64,000 bases of DNA from Xiphias gladius (Eukaryota; Chordata; Actinopteri; Istiophoriformes; Xiphiidae): contig NC_053414.1 in the NCBI RefSeq assembly GCF_016859285.1, forward strand, positions 11,058,017 through 11,122,016, written 5' to 3'. Every line of letters starts with the position of its first letter. The first letter of the stretch is position 1. Both the position numbers and the translations under genes were made by a program. The notes beneath the pieces are model-generated. The model was not told the DNA's origin. It saw only the letters and a program-made list of their open reading frames with translations, and made no database searches. Below are positions 10,801 to 19,394 of the stretch, one piece after another.

Positions 10801-13800
10801 TCACAGAGGGAAGGCTCGCAGAGCAGAGATAAGGAGAAGAATTACAAGTCACGCAGCCCAGGAGGCAGCTCTTCACTGGCAGAGGACGGCGAGGAGCTCA
10901 TTACCAAGAGATACCAAGAAAAGGGGTCAGGGGGTGGAGACATGTCAGTTCCCATGCCACAGAAACACTGCGGTGTAAATGGAGGCACACCACGACCTTG
11001 CTCTGATGACTCAGAGCTGGAAGTCTGCAGGTTAGTGGGTGTTTGTAAGCACACTAACCAGCACGTTATCCAAAAAATTACAGAGACTGAGAAGGAAAAA
11101 CAGCAGCGTACAGTATAGTAGCTGCATGTCATGGTTTACTTTACCTAATGAGTGTGTGTATATCTTCTGTGTTTGTGTGTGTGTAGGATCTGCCACTGTG
11201 AGGGGGATGACGAGTGCCCGTTGATAATGCCTTGTCGCTGCACAGGGAGCCTGAGTTTTGTCCACCAGGCTTGTCTCAACCAGTGGATCAAATCCTCAGA
11301 CACCCGCTGCTGTGAACTCTGCAAGTTTGACTTCATTATGGAGACGAAGCTCAAACCTTTATGCAAGGCATGCGCACACTCATAAATCTCTCATTTCTTT
11401 CCCTCCTTTCAACCCTCTTCACCTCTTGACATCTAATGTTATCTTGCTTCTCATCCCCTCTCCATTTCCAAACCTCTGTCTTCTAGTGGGAGAGACTACA
11501 CATGTCGAAGAGTGAGAGGAGAAAGATCTTCTGTTCAGTGTTGTTTCACCTGATAGCAGTAGTGTGTATGTTGTGGTCAGTCTACATTCTGGTCAAGAGA
11601 ACCGCTGAAGAGATCAGACTTGGGAAGAACGGTCAGTACTTTCCCCACTCTCCCTCTCACATACCAGAGACGTGCGGAGTGAAATTTGAAACTGTTAATC
11701 GTTTTTACCTTTGATGAAGCATTATAGTTTGTAGCAACTTAAAACGTATGATGTTGACTTCTTTAACCTTACTCACCTAAAGGCAATGTGAGTGTACTAA
11801 AGGCCTAACAAACGCGTTGGTACATTTTCTACCTTGATAAACATTTGCAAATCTTTAATCTCCTTTTCAAGTTTCAAAGGTTTTATTTGTCACATGCTGA
11901 AACGCATGAAATGTGCAGGAAATGCAAGGTTGCATACTCTTGAGGTTGTGCCAAAAAGGCTAGTGTGCAATAAAGAACAATAATAACTCTAAAAAAAAGA
12001 TAAAAACTCAGATTTAAGGAAATGTAATTATTTGTAGTATACGTATTAAAATGCCGTAAGTTTATAAGCAGGTGGGCTGTGCAGTGTTCCCATTATAAAA
12101 AAACCCAAAAGTGTACATATGTTACAGTTGTAAGGCAAATGTACAGTAAAATTTCCAAATGTCAATATTCTGCCCTCTGCAGAAGTTTACATCACATCAC
12201 GTCTGCACAAATGCATCCTCATGCTGGTAAAACACCTAATAAAAAACAATACAGGACCATTGACTCATTACTAAGCAGCACCCCATAGAGGTCAAATACT
12301 CCACAGGGCGCCTTAAACCTTTTCACCTGGTTGAACTCTACACCTGACTGACTCTGGTGATGTGATTTTGAAGATACATTTCCTGCTTCTACGTGGTTTC
12401 TACGTGGTTTTAGATAATTTTCTTGAAGAACTGCACATATATCCAAGTCAAATTAATTTGTTATTAATTAATTTCAAAGACTTAAATCACACCATGTTAT
12501 CTCACAGTTAGCGAAAGCTCATTTTATGCTTTGACATAAATTAACTGCTGCATCTTTTACTTTAAACAGACCCATTTAACTGATATGTAGATATATTGTT
12601 TTATGATAACGTTTGGACATGTATCCCATACAAAATATTTAATTGAATATAGGGCACTTAGCTAAACTAGAAATTTTTCAGCTCATTAACTACAAATTGC
12701 GTACAGTCTACTTGACTTCCAAACTGTTTTTTAGATCAATTTCCTACTTTTCAGGCATTTAATAGTTGGACAATCTACTTGCTTGTAAGACTTGAAATTT
12801 GTTTGACATAAATCATCCATCAAAAAGAACATTTACCGATGTTTTTATGTTAACGTCATATTTTCATCACATGAAAATGCTGGTTAATTTGTGGAAACTC
12901 AAATATTCAACATAAGCAGTGAACAACTTTCAATTCAAGAGCAACAGGTACGATGTGGTATTGGAAAATGTAACCCAGAAAAAAAAACTGTAACTGCAAA
13001 TACAAATGTCATGAAAAAGGTTCATGTCAAGTTTCAGATGTTAGAGTTCGAGTTAGAGTGACACTTTGACAGGTTGCACGATGGTTGTTTATGACAAAAA
13101 TCGGGGATGTGCTGGTTACAGTCTGATGCACACATTGGCTTAAATTTCCGTCACATTATGCGTCATTACATCATTGGTAAAGTGAACCAGTGTCTTTGTA
13201 TGTTCATTGTTGTGTTCAGTGATGGTGTGGTGTGTTGTGCTGTGATCCTCGTGTGTCTGTATTATCATTCTCATGTTGTGGGACCTAATGTTAGAGGCAG
13301 AAATAATACACTCAGTGGCCAATTTATTAGTTTTAACATGTAACACGATAGCTCTGCAATAAGTCCTGCCTTCATGAAGGTTATGATGTTCAGTTTTTGG
13401 CTGTTTAGAGGTGTTGATTCAACTTTACGGTCGTTTTCGAGGGTGTATGGTACTGTTGAACAATACCATGACATGTGTTTTGGTTATTTAGCCGGCCTTC
13501 ACTGATATAAACGTGCTGGACAAAATAAAAGCAACACCTGCGAGTAGAACATGATACAGTTCAGCAGATGATTCTAAAAGTTGAATCCACACCTCTCTAA
13601 AACAGTTTTAACAAAAACTAAAGATGACCTTCGTGAAGGTAGGATTTATTGCCAGACTGTTTAATTAGACTGGATGAGTTTTAGCTAGGTGTTCCTAATA
13701 AACTGGCAACTCAGTGTAGATCTAGTATGTTCACTTCATATATATTAATAAACATTAATATATATATATATATATTTTTTGTATATAATAAAAAATAGCA

Positions 13801-14322
13801 TAGAACACGTTTCTACTGAGATCATAAAGAGAAATTACACTCACTCTTGATTGCAGACGATTTATGGAGAATTTCTCTTCTGAAGTACTATTCGCCAGAG
13901 GGTAAGCACGGCTCTGCACACACCGGCCATCTTGATCCATCAAACGCCCTGCAGGTTGACTTACAGCAGCTCTGTGTGTTTGTGTATGCGCGTCCTCAGG
14001 TGTGCTGGAGTGGCCCTTCTGGACCAAACTGATCGTGGTGGCCATAGGCTTCACAGGTGGCCTCATCTTCATGTACATTCAGTGTAAAGTGTACCTGCAG
14101 CTGTGGCGCCGCCTCAAGGCCTTCAACCGCATCATCACTGTGCAGAACTGCCCCGAGAAAGATCTGCACAGCTCTCAGAGCCAGCCAAGGGCCCTCACCA
14201 ACGGCAGGCATGAAACTGTGGAGGTCCCAGTCAGCCCAGCCCCCGTCCTGGCTCCAGAGTCACAGATGGACTCCGACATGTCAGTGGAGGCAGCGGTGGC
14301 ACCGGCACAAAACCCTGTCTGA
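7751..14322 (+). CDS. marchf1: marchf1, RING-CH (MARCH) E3 ubiquitin ligase, 5' end incomplete
   Basis: Membrane-anchored E3 ligase; in mammals MARCHF1 ubiquitinates MHC class II, CD86 and transferrin receptor in endosomal membranes. Exons: 7751-7801, 8632-8705, 10206-11030 (cassette), 11187-11367, 11487-11631, 13857-13901 (microexon), 14000-14322; all phases join. The RING-CH has C4HC3 spacing: CRIC, then PCRC, x7, HQAC, then CELC. TM1 lies in 11487-11631 ([20 protein letters not shown]) and TM2 in the last exon ([18 protein letters not shown]). I assign MARCHF1 rather than MARCHF8 because the N-terminal [13 protein letters not shown] matches MARCHF1 and because tma16 follows convergently, as in mammals. 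Without optional exons, the listed exons give 257 residues plus an N-terminus from upstream. The C-tail (after QNCPEKD) is Pro/Ala/Ser-rich and differs from the mammalian tail as I remember it. No ATG is available in the first two listed exons, so the start lies upstream. Confidence 0.92.
8632..8705 (+). CDS. marchf1: marchf1 coding exon, Ser/Thr-rich linker ending in DIC
   Basis: A 74-nt exon (phase 0 to 2) with acceptor ttgttgaag and donor TGCAG|gtaag. It encodes [20 protein letters not shown], then QDIC and the first two bases of an Arg codon. The final Cys is the first zinc ligand of the RING-CH when this exon is joined directly to the exon at 11187. Confidence 0.9.
8790..9170. other. GC-richer unexplained block in marchf1 intron
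   Basis: Two overlapping stretches of protein-like text: on the minus strand about 8811-8930 one frame gives [14 protein letters not shown] and [19 protein letters not shown] before a stop; on the plus strand 8957-9148 is open. Neither matches a family I know. A degenerate retrocopy or unclassified repeat is likely. Confidence 0.25.
10206..11030 (+). CDS. marchf1: marchf1 825-nt in-frame cassette exon (long isoform)
   Basis: The reading frame is open across the whole exon, with acceptor gtattcag and donor TCTGCAG|gttagtg. It starts and ends in phase 2, so including it adds exactly 275 residues. The product is highly charged and probably disordered: a basic cluster ([10 protein letters not shown]), Ser/Asp/Glu stretches and many Arg-Ser pairs, with a strikingly GC-rich composition compared with its introns. 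It ends SELEVC, giving CRIC when joined to the RING exon, so the first zinc ligand is restored. Long MARCHF1/8 isoforms with an insert before the RING are annotated in vertebrates as I recall, but their function is unclear. An internal in-frame ATG at 10282 could also serve an alternative first exon. Confidence 0.85.
11187..11367 (+). CDS. marchf1: marchf1 RING-CH exon
   Basis: A 181-nt exon encoding [19 protein letters not shown] and the rest of the RING-CH through CCELCKFDF and [10 protein letters not shown]. The acceptor follows a TG run (gtgtgtgtgtag). The 3' boundary is AAG|gcatgc, a GC donor. Without splicing there the frame stops nine codons later (ACAHS, then stop). With it the next exon supplies WERLHM exactly as in mammals (KPLRK-WEKLQM). 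The Cys before the last Lys replaces the mammalian Arg. Confidence 0.93.
11487..11631 (+). CDS. marchf1: marchf1 first transmembrane exon
   Basis: A 145-nt exon (phase 0 to 1) from cttctag to AACG|gtcagt. It encodes [15 protein letters not shown], the first membrane helix and the start of the loop ([13 protein letters not shown]). It is close to mammalian MARCHF1/8. The preceding 119-nt intron is short and pyrimidine-rich. Confidence 0.93.
11632..13856 (+). other. marchf1: marchf1 intron before the microexon
   Basis: AT-rich, with MITE family B copy 1 (13307-13718) and a (TA)n tract at about 13757-13776 shortly before the microexon. No further exon seen. Confidence 0.7.
13307..13718. mobile_element. 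Tc1-type non-autonomous element (MITE family B, copy 1)
   Basis: The left end TACACTCAGTGGCCAATTTA and the right end (reverse complement TACACTGAGTTGCCAGTTTA) are inverted repeats related to those of the Tc1-like element at 43.2 kb. The interior is itself hairpin-like. It lies in the marchf1 intron before the microexon. Confidence 0.75.
13857..13901 (+). CDS. marchf1: marchf1 45-nt in-frame microexon between TM1 and TM2
   Basis: Flanked by acceptor ttgattgcag and a strong donor (GAGG|gtaagc). The phase is 1 on both sides, so it can be included or skipped. It encodes [16 protein letters not shown] between LGKN and VLEWPF. I know no equivalent in the common mammalian isoform, where the loop is only a few residues at this point. 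It is supported by splice signals and phase only. Confidence 0.6.
14000..14322 (+). CDS. marchf1: marchf1 last coding exon: TM2 and cytoplasmic C-tail
   Basis: The acceptor is gcgtcctcag. The exon encodes [10 protein letters not shown], the second membrane helix, [20 protein letters not shown], and a Pro/Ala/Ser/Met-rich tail ending APAQNPV and a TGA at 14320-14322. The helix and juxtamembrane part are nearly identical to mammalian MARCHF1/8. The tail is less conserved. Confidence 0.95.
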
Positions 14323-16382
14323 CTGACTCTTCCCCAGCTCAGAAAAGTGTCCTGAATGACACCGTGCTCTAACATCATCAAACACAAGCTGGTGTGATCA
14401 CGGTGTGATTTAGACTCATAGTGTTTCAGTGTTTTGTCCTTCTCAGCTCCTGTGATTACTGATCTTATGAGACACAGCTGGATGGATTTAAAGTGAAAGA
14501 AACTGATCTTGTCCCTCAGTGACCACAGAAAACTGAAAGACTGAAGGGCAGCAGTAAAGTGAATGTGCAATGGGGCAGGCCAGAAAATGGAGAAAAGAGG
14601 AGGTGAGGAGATGCAAAGGGAAATAAAGCCATTAGCAAGAAATGCATGTAAAGACTGTTGTTATGTGGTATACTGACACCATTTTATTCCTGTATGCACT
14701 TTTAAACTGAACTGAATTGGGTTAAAGGTGTAAACACCCTGTGGATGCTATTAACCAAAGGTCTCAGTACGCTTCAAACAAACTTCGGACGGCATGTCGT
14801 ATGCCCACATTTGAAGGCAAACGTGTCAACTGCTGTCTTGAACGGCTGCGCTGGAAAGTCTGCCACCAGAGAGAAAGGTGAGACGCGATGAATCCTTGAA
14901 TCCACAGACAGCAGTGCTCACTTCTGGACTGTCTTTCATTGTCATATTATACTCATTTGTACATACAAAAAATGACAGAAGCAGTTTTGTGAAAAATGAA
15001 AAAGAGCATTGGAGAGAACTTGAAACCCTGCCTACTCTCTCATCTCTGCACATCTGACCATTCTTTGTGTAAAGGGGCAGATATAGACCTTTTTGGGGGC
15101 ATACAGGCTGCACAGTAACTGATTGACGCTCGGGTCGCATCGGCACAGAAACTACAAATTAGCCCCCTCCTGCCCAAAATATTTTATTATAATATAATAT
15201 ATATTCTGACACTGTTAGAAGCTTTTACAAGGTCTTAAAGGCCGCGGAAAGGTTACAAAAAGTAGTATGTACGACCACGTCTGAAGAAAAAAAAGTGTTC
15301 ACAGTTTGTCCACGCGGCTACGCTCATCTAACAGCGACATGCAAGAGCTCTCTTCACAGTCATTCGTAGCGTTGCACTCAGTCAGTGAAGAAAAAAAAAA
15401 AGCTCGAAAGAAGTTCAAAGCCTGCACACACCTCCACACATCTGGACTATTGCTGTGTGACTTTAGATGCTGTGAGACAATCTAACAAGGTTTTTCGTTT
15501 GAAGCACACTGAGGCCTTTACTATCCCTTTGGACAATCAGGTCTTCAGACACCAAAGAGTTCGATATTATAAATAGAGAAACAAATATTTAAACTGTATC
15601 TTTAGCTCAGCCTGATATCTAAAAATGTGATGTTTTGAAAAGTCATTTACTGTCATTGGAAAGTTTTGAGTATTTCTTAAAATAGCAAATCTCAAGTAGC
15701 CCAGTTGTTTCTGATATTTTCTTCTGACAGTTTGCAGCTTTATGTGGTCCCGCTCTGCGAGGACCGTTACTGATACATTAGCGTAACTAGAGCTTTCACG
15801 GTTGCCATTTGTTCATGTTTTACATGAGATTTTTCTCAATTTGAAATGACACAGTGTGAGTGACTGACTGGTCAATCTGCTAAAGGCAACTGCTGTTTAT
15901 ACTTGTCCACTTTTCTACAGGTTTAATTTGTTTTTTTTTTTTTTTTTTTTTTACCAGCGTCACCGTCAAGTCATGGAAAACACAATATTCTATCTATCTT
16001 ATTTTGACCACAACATTAGAGCACTCAACATCTTTGTCAAAACCTTTTTTCTATCTCTGATTGGATAAAATGGATTATTCAGGTTACATAAAATGCATAT
16101 TTGTTTGTGTAATAAACAATGAATGTAGAACCCCTCACAGGCTGGTGTTAAGTTACTGAGCATCAGGAAGACTGAGAAGGAGGTCAGACTGATAAAAATT
16201 TTGCTTTCCGTCTCTGAGGTTGTGGCGCCATCTTCTGGATAGTAATGAAGTAGCAGAATTTTCTCACACAGGTACGCAAACAGTTTTTCTACAATGTCTC
16301 TGTTGAAGGCCGTCTGATGTTCAGTTGTCCTGAATGGACGACTGAAGCTTTAGCACTAAAACATGGTCGAATATGAAGGGCC
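14323..16382. other. Shared 3' interval of marchf1 and tma16
   Basis: marchf1 3' UTR on the plus strand and tma16 3' UTR on the minus strand. It contains AATAAA at 14622 and 16111 (plus), TTTATT at 15183 (AATAAA on minus) and an 18-nt or longer poly-T at about 15930. No coding exon seen. Confidence 0.6.
14622..14627 (+). terminator. marchf1: Proximal poly(A) signal AATAAA for marchf1
   Basis: The first canonical hexamer after the stop codon, 300 nt downstream. A second AATAAA lies at 16111-16116, which would give a 1.8-kb 3' UTR ending just short of the convergent tma16 stop. Which is used cannot be told from sequence. Confidence 0.45.
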
Positions 16383-16569
16383 TCAGTTTGAGTCCGACAT
16401 CAGAACCGTCTCGTCCGCCTGCTCATCATCCAAATCATTGTCGTCATCCTCATCATCGTCTTCGTCTGCCTCACGTTTCTCCTGTCCTTCATTCTTCGTG
16501 TCCAGACCTTTGTTAGACACCTTTCGCAGTTTGATATTCGGAAGTTTCTTCAGATCGCCAGTCCACTCC
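16383..16569 (-). CDS. tma16: tma16 exon 7 with acidic C-terminus
   Basis: The acceptor is ttttggcag. It encodes [20 protein letters not shown], then a long Asp/Glu run and MSDSN before TGA at 16383-16385. The acidic run is longer and purer than the human tail. It is written in the DNA as an imperfect GAT/GAC/GAG repeat, prone to length change. Confidence 0.94.
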
Positions 16570-19394
16570 CTGCCAAAACGGAGAATCAACGAGCGACATC
16601 AAAGGTTTTCAGAAAGGACGTTCACAAATTCTCACGCGCTGATCCGACGGTTAAAAACACACAATCATTTTCTTTACACAAGGTGAAGGTGAAGTATGTT
16701 ATCCAATCTATACCATTTAGTTATATGAAAAGGAAATTGTATTCTTATTCTCAGGCTGCAGAGGCACTGCAATGAAGCAGTGATCGTTTTCGCAGGAACA
16801 TGATAACAGAAAAAGACTCATTTCATCTTCTACACAATCACATTCTGTCAAAAGTCATAGAAGTTGAATAATTTTGAATACACGGGACACTGACAACAAA
16901 ACATTAAAGCCAGATGATCTTAGTCCAATACACTCACCTGAAGGTTTTCAGATGCTTTGCATTGATAATGTCTGGGATCTCTGTGAAGGAGACGACACAC
17001 TACACTGTCATGTATTCTCACACAACGACTGTGTGTGTGTGTGTGTGTGTGTGTATTTATTTATTTATATAGTTAGGACTCACCAAATCCAATGCCCTCA
17101 TACTGCGCTCGCTCCCGCTCAATGGTGGTTTTGATGACAGCCTCTCTGGCCCCGTGGAGACGACCCTGACGACCTTTGATCCCGTTCATCAACTCAATCT
17201 GCTCCAGTTCAGAGTCAAACCTCTGCAGGTACCTAAACATACACACACAGAAAAAAACAAACAAGCAAGCTCATTAAACATTAAAATGTTATGCGTAAAA
17301 CTGATGTGTCACTGGTTTTGTTTACATACATGCTCAGCTGACTCGTGTATGTGTATCCTTAATTTCATTACAATGACAACTGTGTTTAACAAAATACGAG
17401 ATACTGAAGGGTTCCTTGAAAAAAATAAATGTCTGTAACACTGTAAACAGAGAAAGACGTGATTATTTGAGGGTTGATTTTTACTGTTTTATGACGAACA
17501 ATAAAGGTACAGTACCAGGAAATATTGAACAAAGAAAAAATACCAGGGGGTCTGAGAAAATATCTGTAACTATCGTTTACAAAAACATGGGAGTGATCTG
17601 CTTCCGTCATATGATAATGACAAAAAGTCTCTTGATTGAGGCCAAAATAAGGAATCAAACCCATACAATGACTGACTGCTCAAAAATACGCACAATTTAA
17701 AATGTGCACATTGTAAGTGCTTACATGAACAAATATAACAATATTCTGGTGAAAATAATCTGATTCAATTGAAACTTAAAATAAATAGTTGCAATCACAA
17801 AATTCTTATGACCTCTCGATAATGTCACAGGCATCTTTTCTGGTGTAGGTTGTCTTTACTGGATCCAACTGTCCCTGAAACCACAGCAGCTTCTCTCCTG
17901 TGGGTAAGGATAAGATGATTTGTTTTTTAGTATTTTTAACATCATCATCATCATCATCATCATACAGAAGTTGTGAGGCAACACATGCAGAATATATAGG
18001 TTGCACAAGTTCAGCCATTATAAGCATCAGAACATATTTTAAACAGACAAAATCAAACAAATTAAGGAAAGAAAATGATTGGACAGCTATATTTAACCAA
18101 ACTGTAAATGGGACGTTCAACAAACAGGAGGCCTCAATAGAAAACATATGGATATGTCTTAAATACCAGTTCAGCTGGTATCGTTACACCTAACTCCTCT
18201 TCCCAAGCTTTCCGTGTATGGTCTGTTGGGGGGTATGGGACTGTTTGACCTCATGCCTGACCCAAGACACCGTCCTATCCTTTCAACAAGCTAACGTGTG
18301 AGATACAAAGCAAGTGCTCAAAATAACAGGATAAATGAAGAACCCACTCACCTATGCTGCTCAGACGCGTGGCTTTGTCATTTTTCTGCCTGCAGAGAAA
18401 GTTCATGAAACTGCACATTAACATTTTAAGAAAAGGTTCCTTTTTAATGTCTGTTTGCTGCACGACGCTGAAGTTAGTTTCTGATTCGGCACTAAAAGGA
18501 AAAGTTAAAATACTCAGCAACAAAGTCTCCGTTTTTTCACCTCAATTTTTTTGCATTTTCATGAAAAAAAAAAAAGTATTTGAAACCGTGTCTTTCGCTT
18601 CACTGGGATAAATCTAGTCCAGATTTGATAAGTTTAAGTAGCGGTATTTGAACTGGATCTGGTCTGATGTGGTCTATATATGAGAAGGGGAAAAAAAAGT
18701 CAAATCTCCCTTTCTCGCTTTCACAAAGCAAATAAAGGGTTTTCGCAAATTTGACAGAAGGTTTCAAACAGCGTTGCGGCTTTAACTACGGTGTCTGATC
18801 CCCTCTAACAACAGCGTGAGATGCAAAACAACGAGAATGTGCCTGAGGTGGCCAAACTTTTGCACACAACTGTATGGGAGAATAACATAATAATAACACT
18901 TACCATTATTATTATAATAAGCAAATAAGTATTAGCTTTACATTAGTATTCTTGTATTTTCTCTTGTTTCATTAGCAAACATAAAGCAAATCCACAGAAC
19001 ACATTAAAGGTTAAACTGTTAAAAGAAATAATGGCATCGTGGAACTATCAGCTCACTGCAGAGCCACAGACTTCTGCTAATATGAATACTGCACGTTATC
19101 CGTTGTGTTTTATTTCTCCTCCTCACACCTTTCTTTCCTTCTTAGTCTGATGTCTTCTCGGGCGAGGTAAGCAGCTTTCCTGCTGAACGGGTGAACGACT
19201 TTCTCCGACGCTTTCCCTTTCTGAACCTTCGGCTGGAAAAACACACAAATTCACAGTCACAGTCGTCATTTGGCGTTTTGAACCACTGAGCTATTATTTA
19301 GAATCGCTTCAAGCGCTTTAATCAGCAACATTAGATGTTTCAAAGGGCAGGAATGACTTTACAGTGACGATACACACGAGTTTTTTTTTACCAT
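16383..19394 (-). CDS. tma16: tma16, translation machinery-associated protein 16
   Basis: A complete gene. Minus-strand exons in order: 19392-19394 (coding part, only ATG), 19129-19232, 18352-18389, 17813-17897, 17084-17232, 16938-16980, 16383-16569. The joined length is 609 nt, giving 202 residues against 203 in human TMA16. Matching segments along the protein: [14 protein letters not shown] near the N-terminus, [13 protein letters not shown] and [12 protein letters not shown] in the middle, [10 protein letters not shown], then [29 protein letters not shown] and an acidic Asp/Glu tail. TMA16 binds nuclear pre-60S particles during ribosome assembly. The basic N-terminus ([11 protein letters not shown]) fits rRNA contact. 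It is convergent with marchf1, with stop codons 2.06 kb apart. Confidence 0.95.
16938..16980 (-). CDS. tma16: tma16 exon 6 (43 nt)
   Basis: Acceptor ccttcacag, donor TTCAG|gtgagtg. It encodes [15 protein letters not shown] with the split codons, matching human EIPDILNASNLKTFR. Confidence 0.94.
17030..17054. repeat. (TG)n microsatellite in tma16 intron 5
   Basis: About 12 TG dinucleotides on the + strand (CA in the tma16 transcript), 30 nt past the exon 5 donor. CA repeats near donors can influence splicing through hnRNP L (general knowledge). Confidence 0.9.
17084..17232 (-). CDS. tma16: tma16 exon 5
   Basis: 149 nt, acceptor atgtttag, donor TTTG|gtgagtcc. It encodes [31 protein letters not shown] and [13 protein letters not shown] (TG)n tract (17030-17054) lies in the intron just past the donor. 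Confidence 0.94.
17813..17897 (-). CDS. tma16: tma16 exon 4
   Basis: 85 nt, acceptor cccacag, donor GAGAG|gtcataag. It encodes [20 protein letters not shown] and DACDIIER, the best conserved part of the protein. Confidence 0.93.
17940..17963. repeat. (ATC)n microsatellite in tma16 intron 3
   Basis: Eight units of ATC/GAT, 40 nt before tma16 exon 4 on the transcript strand. Confidence 0.9.
18352..18389 (-). CDS. tma16: tma16 exon 3 (38 nt)
   Basis: Acceptor ctctgcag, donor CATAG|gtgagtgg. It encodes [14 protein letters not shown] with the flanking split codons, and both junction phases fit. Confidence 0.9.
19129..19232 (-). CDS. tma16: tma16 exon 2
   Basis: 104 nt, phase 0 to 2, acceptor ttttccag, donor AAAG|gtgtgagg. 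It encodes the basic N-terminus and [20 protein letters not shown]. Confidence 0.92.
19392..19394 (-). CDS. tma16: tma16 exon 1: only the start codon is coding
   Basis: On the minus strand the context is GTTAAAATG|gtaaaaaaaa. The donor follows the start codon directly, and the next exon begins with CCG, giving M-PKVQKGK as in human M-PK. The 5' UTR lies above 19394 in a locally CpG-containing stretch. Confidence 0.85.

Noticed and set aside
11152..11385. RING-CH open frame as a small standalone protein
   Set aside because: It is one exon of marchf1 read through into the flanking introns; splice phases connect it to the neighbours.
7751..14322. Assignment to marchf8
   Set aside because: The MARCHF1-type [12 protein letters not shown] segment and the convergent tma16 neighbour favour marchf1.
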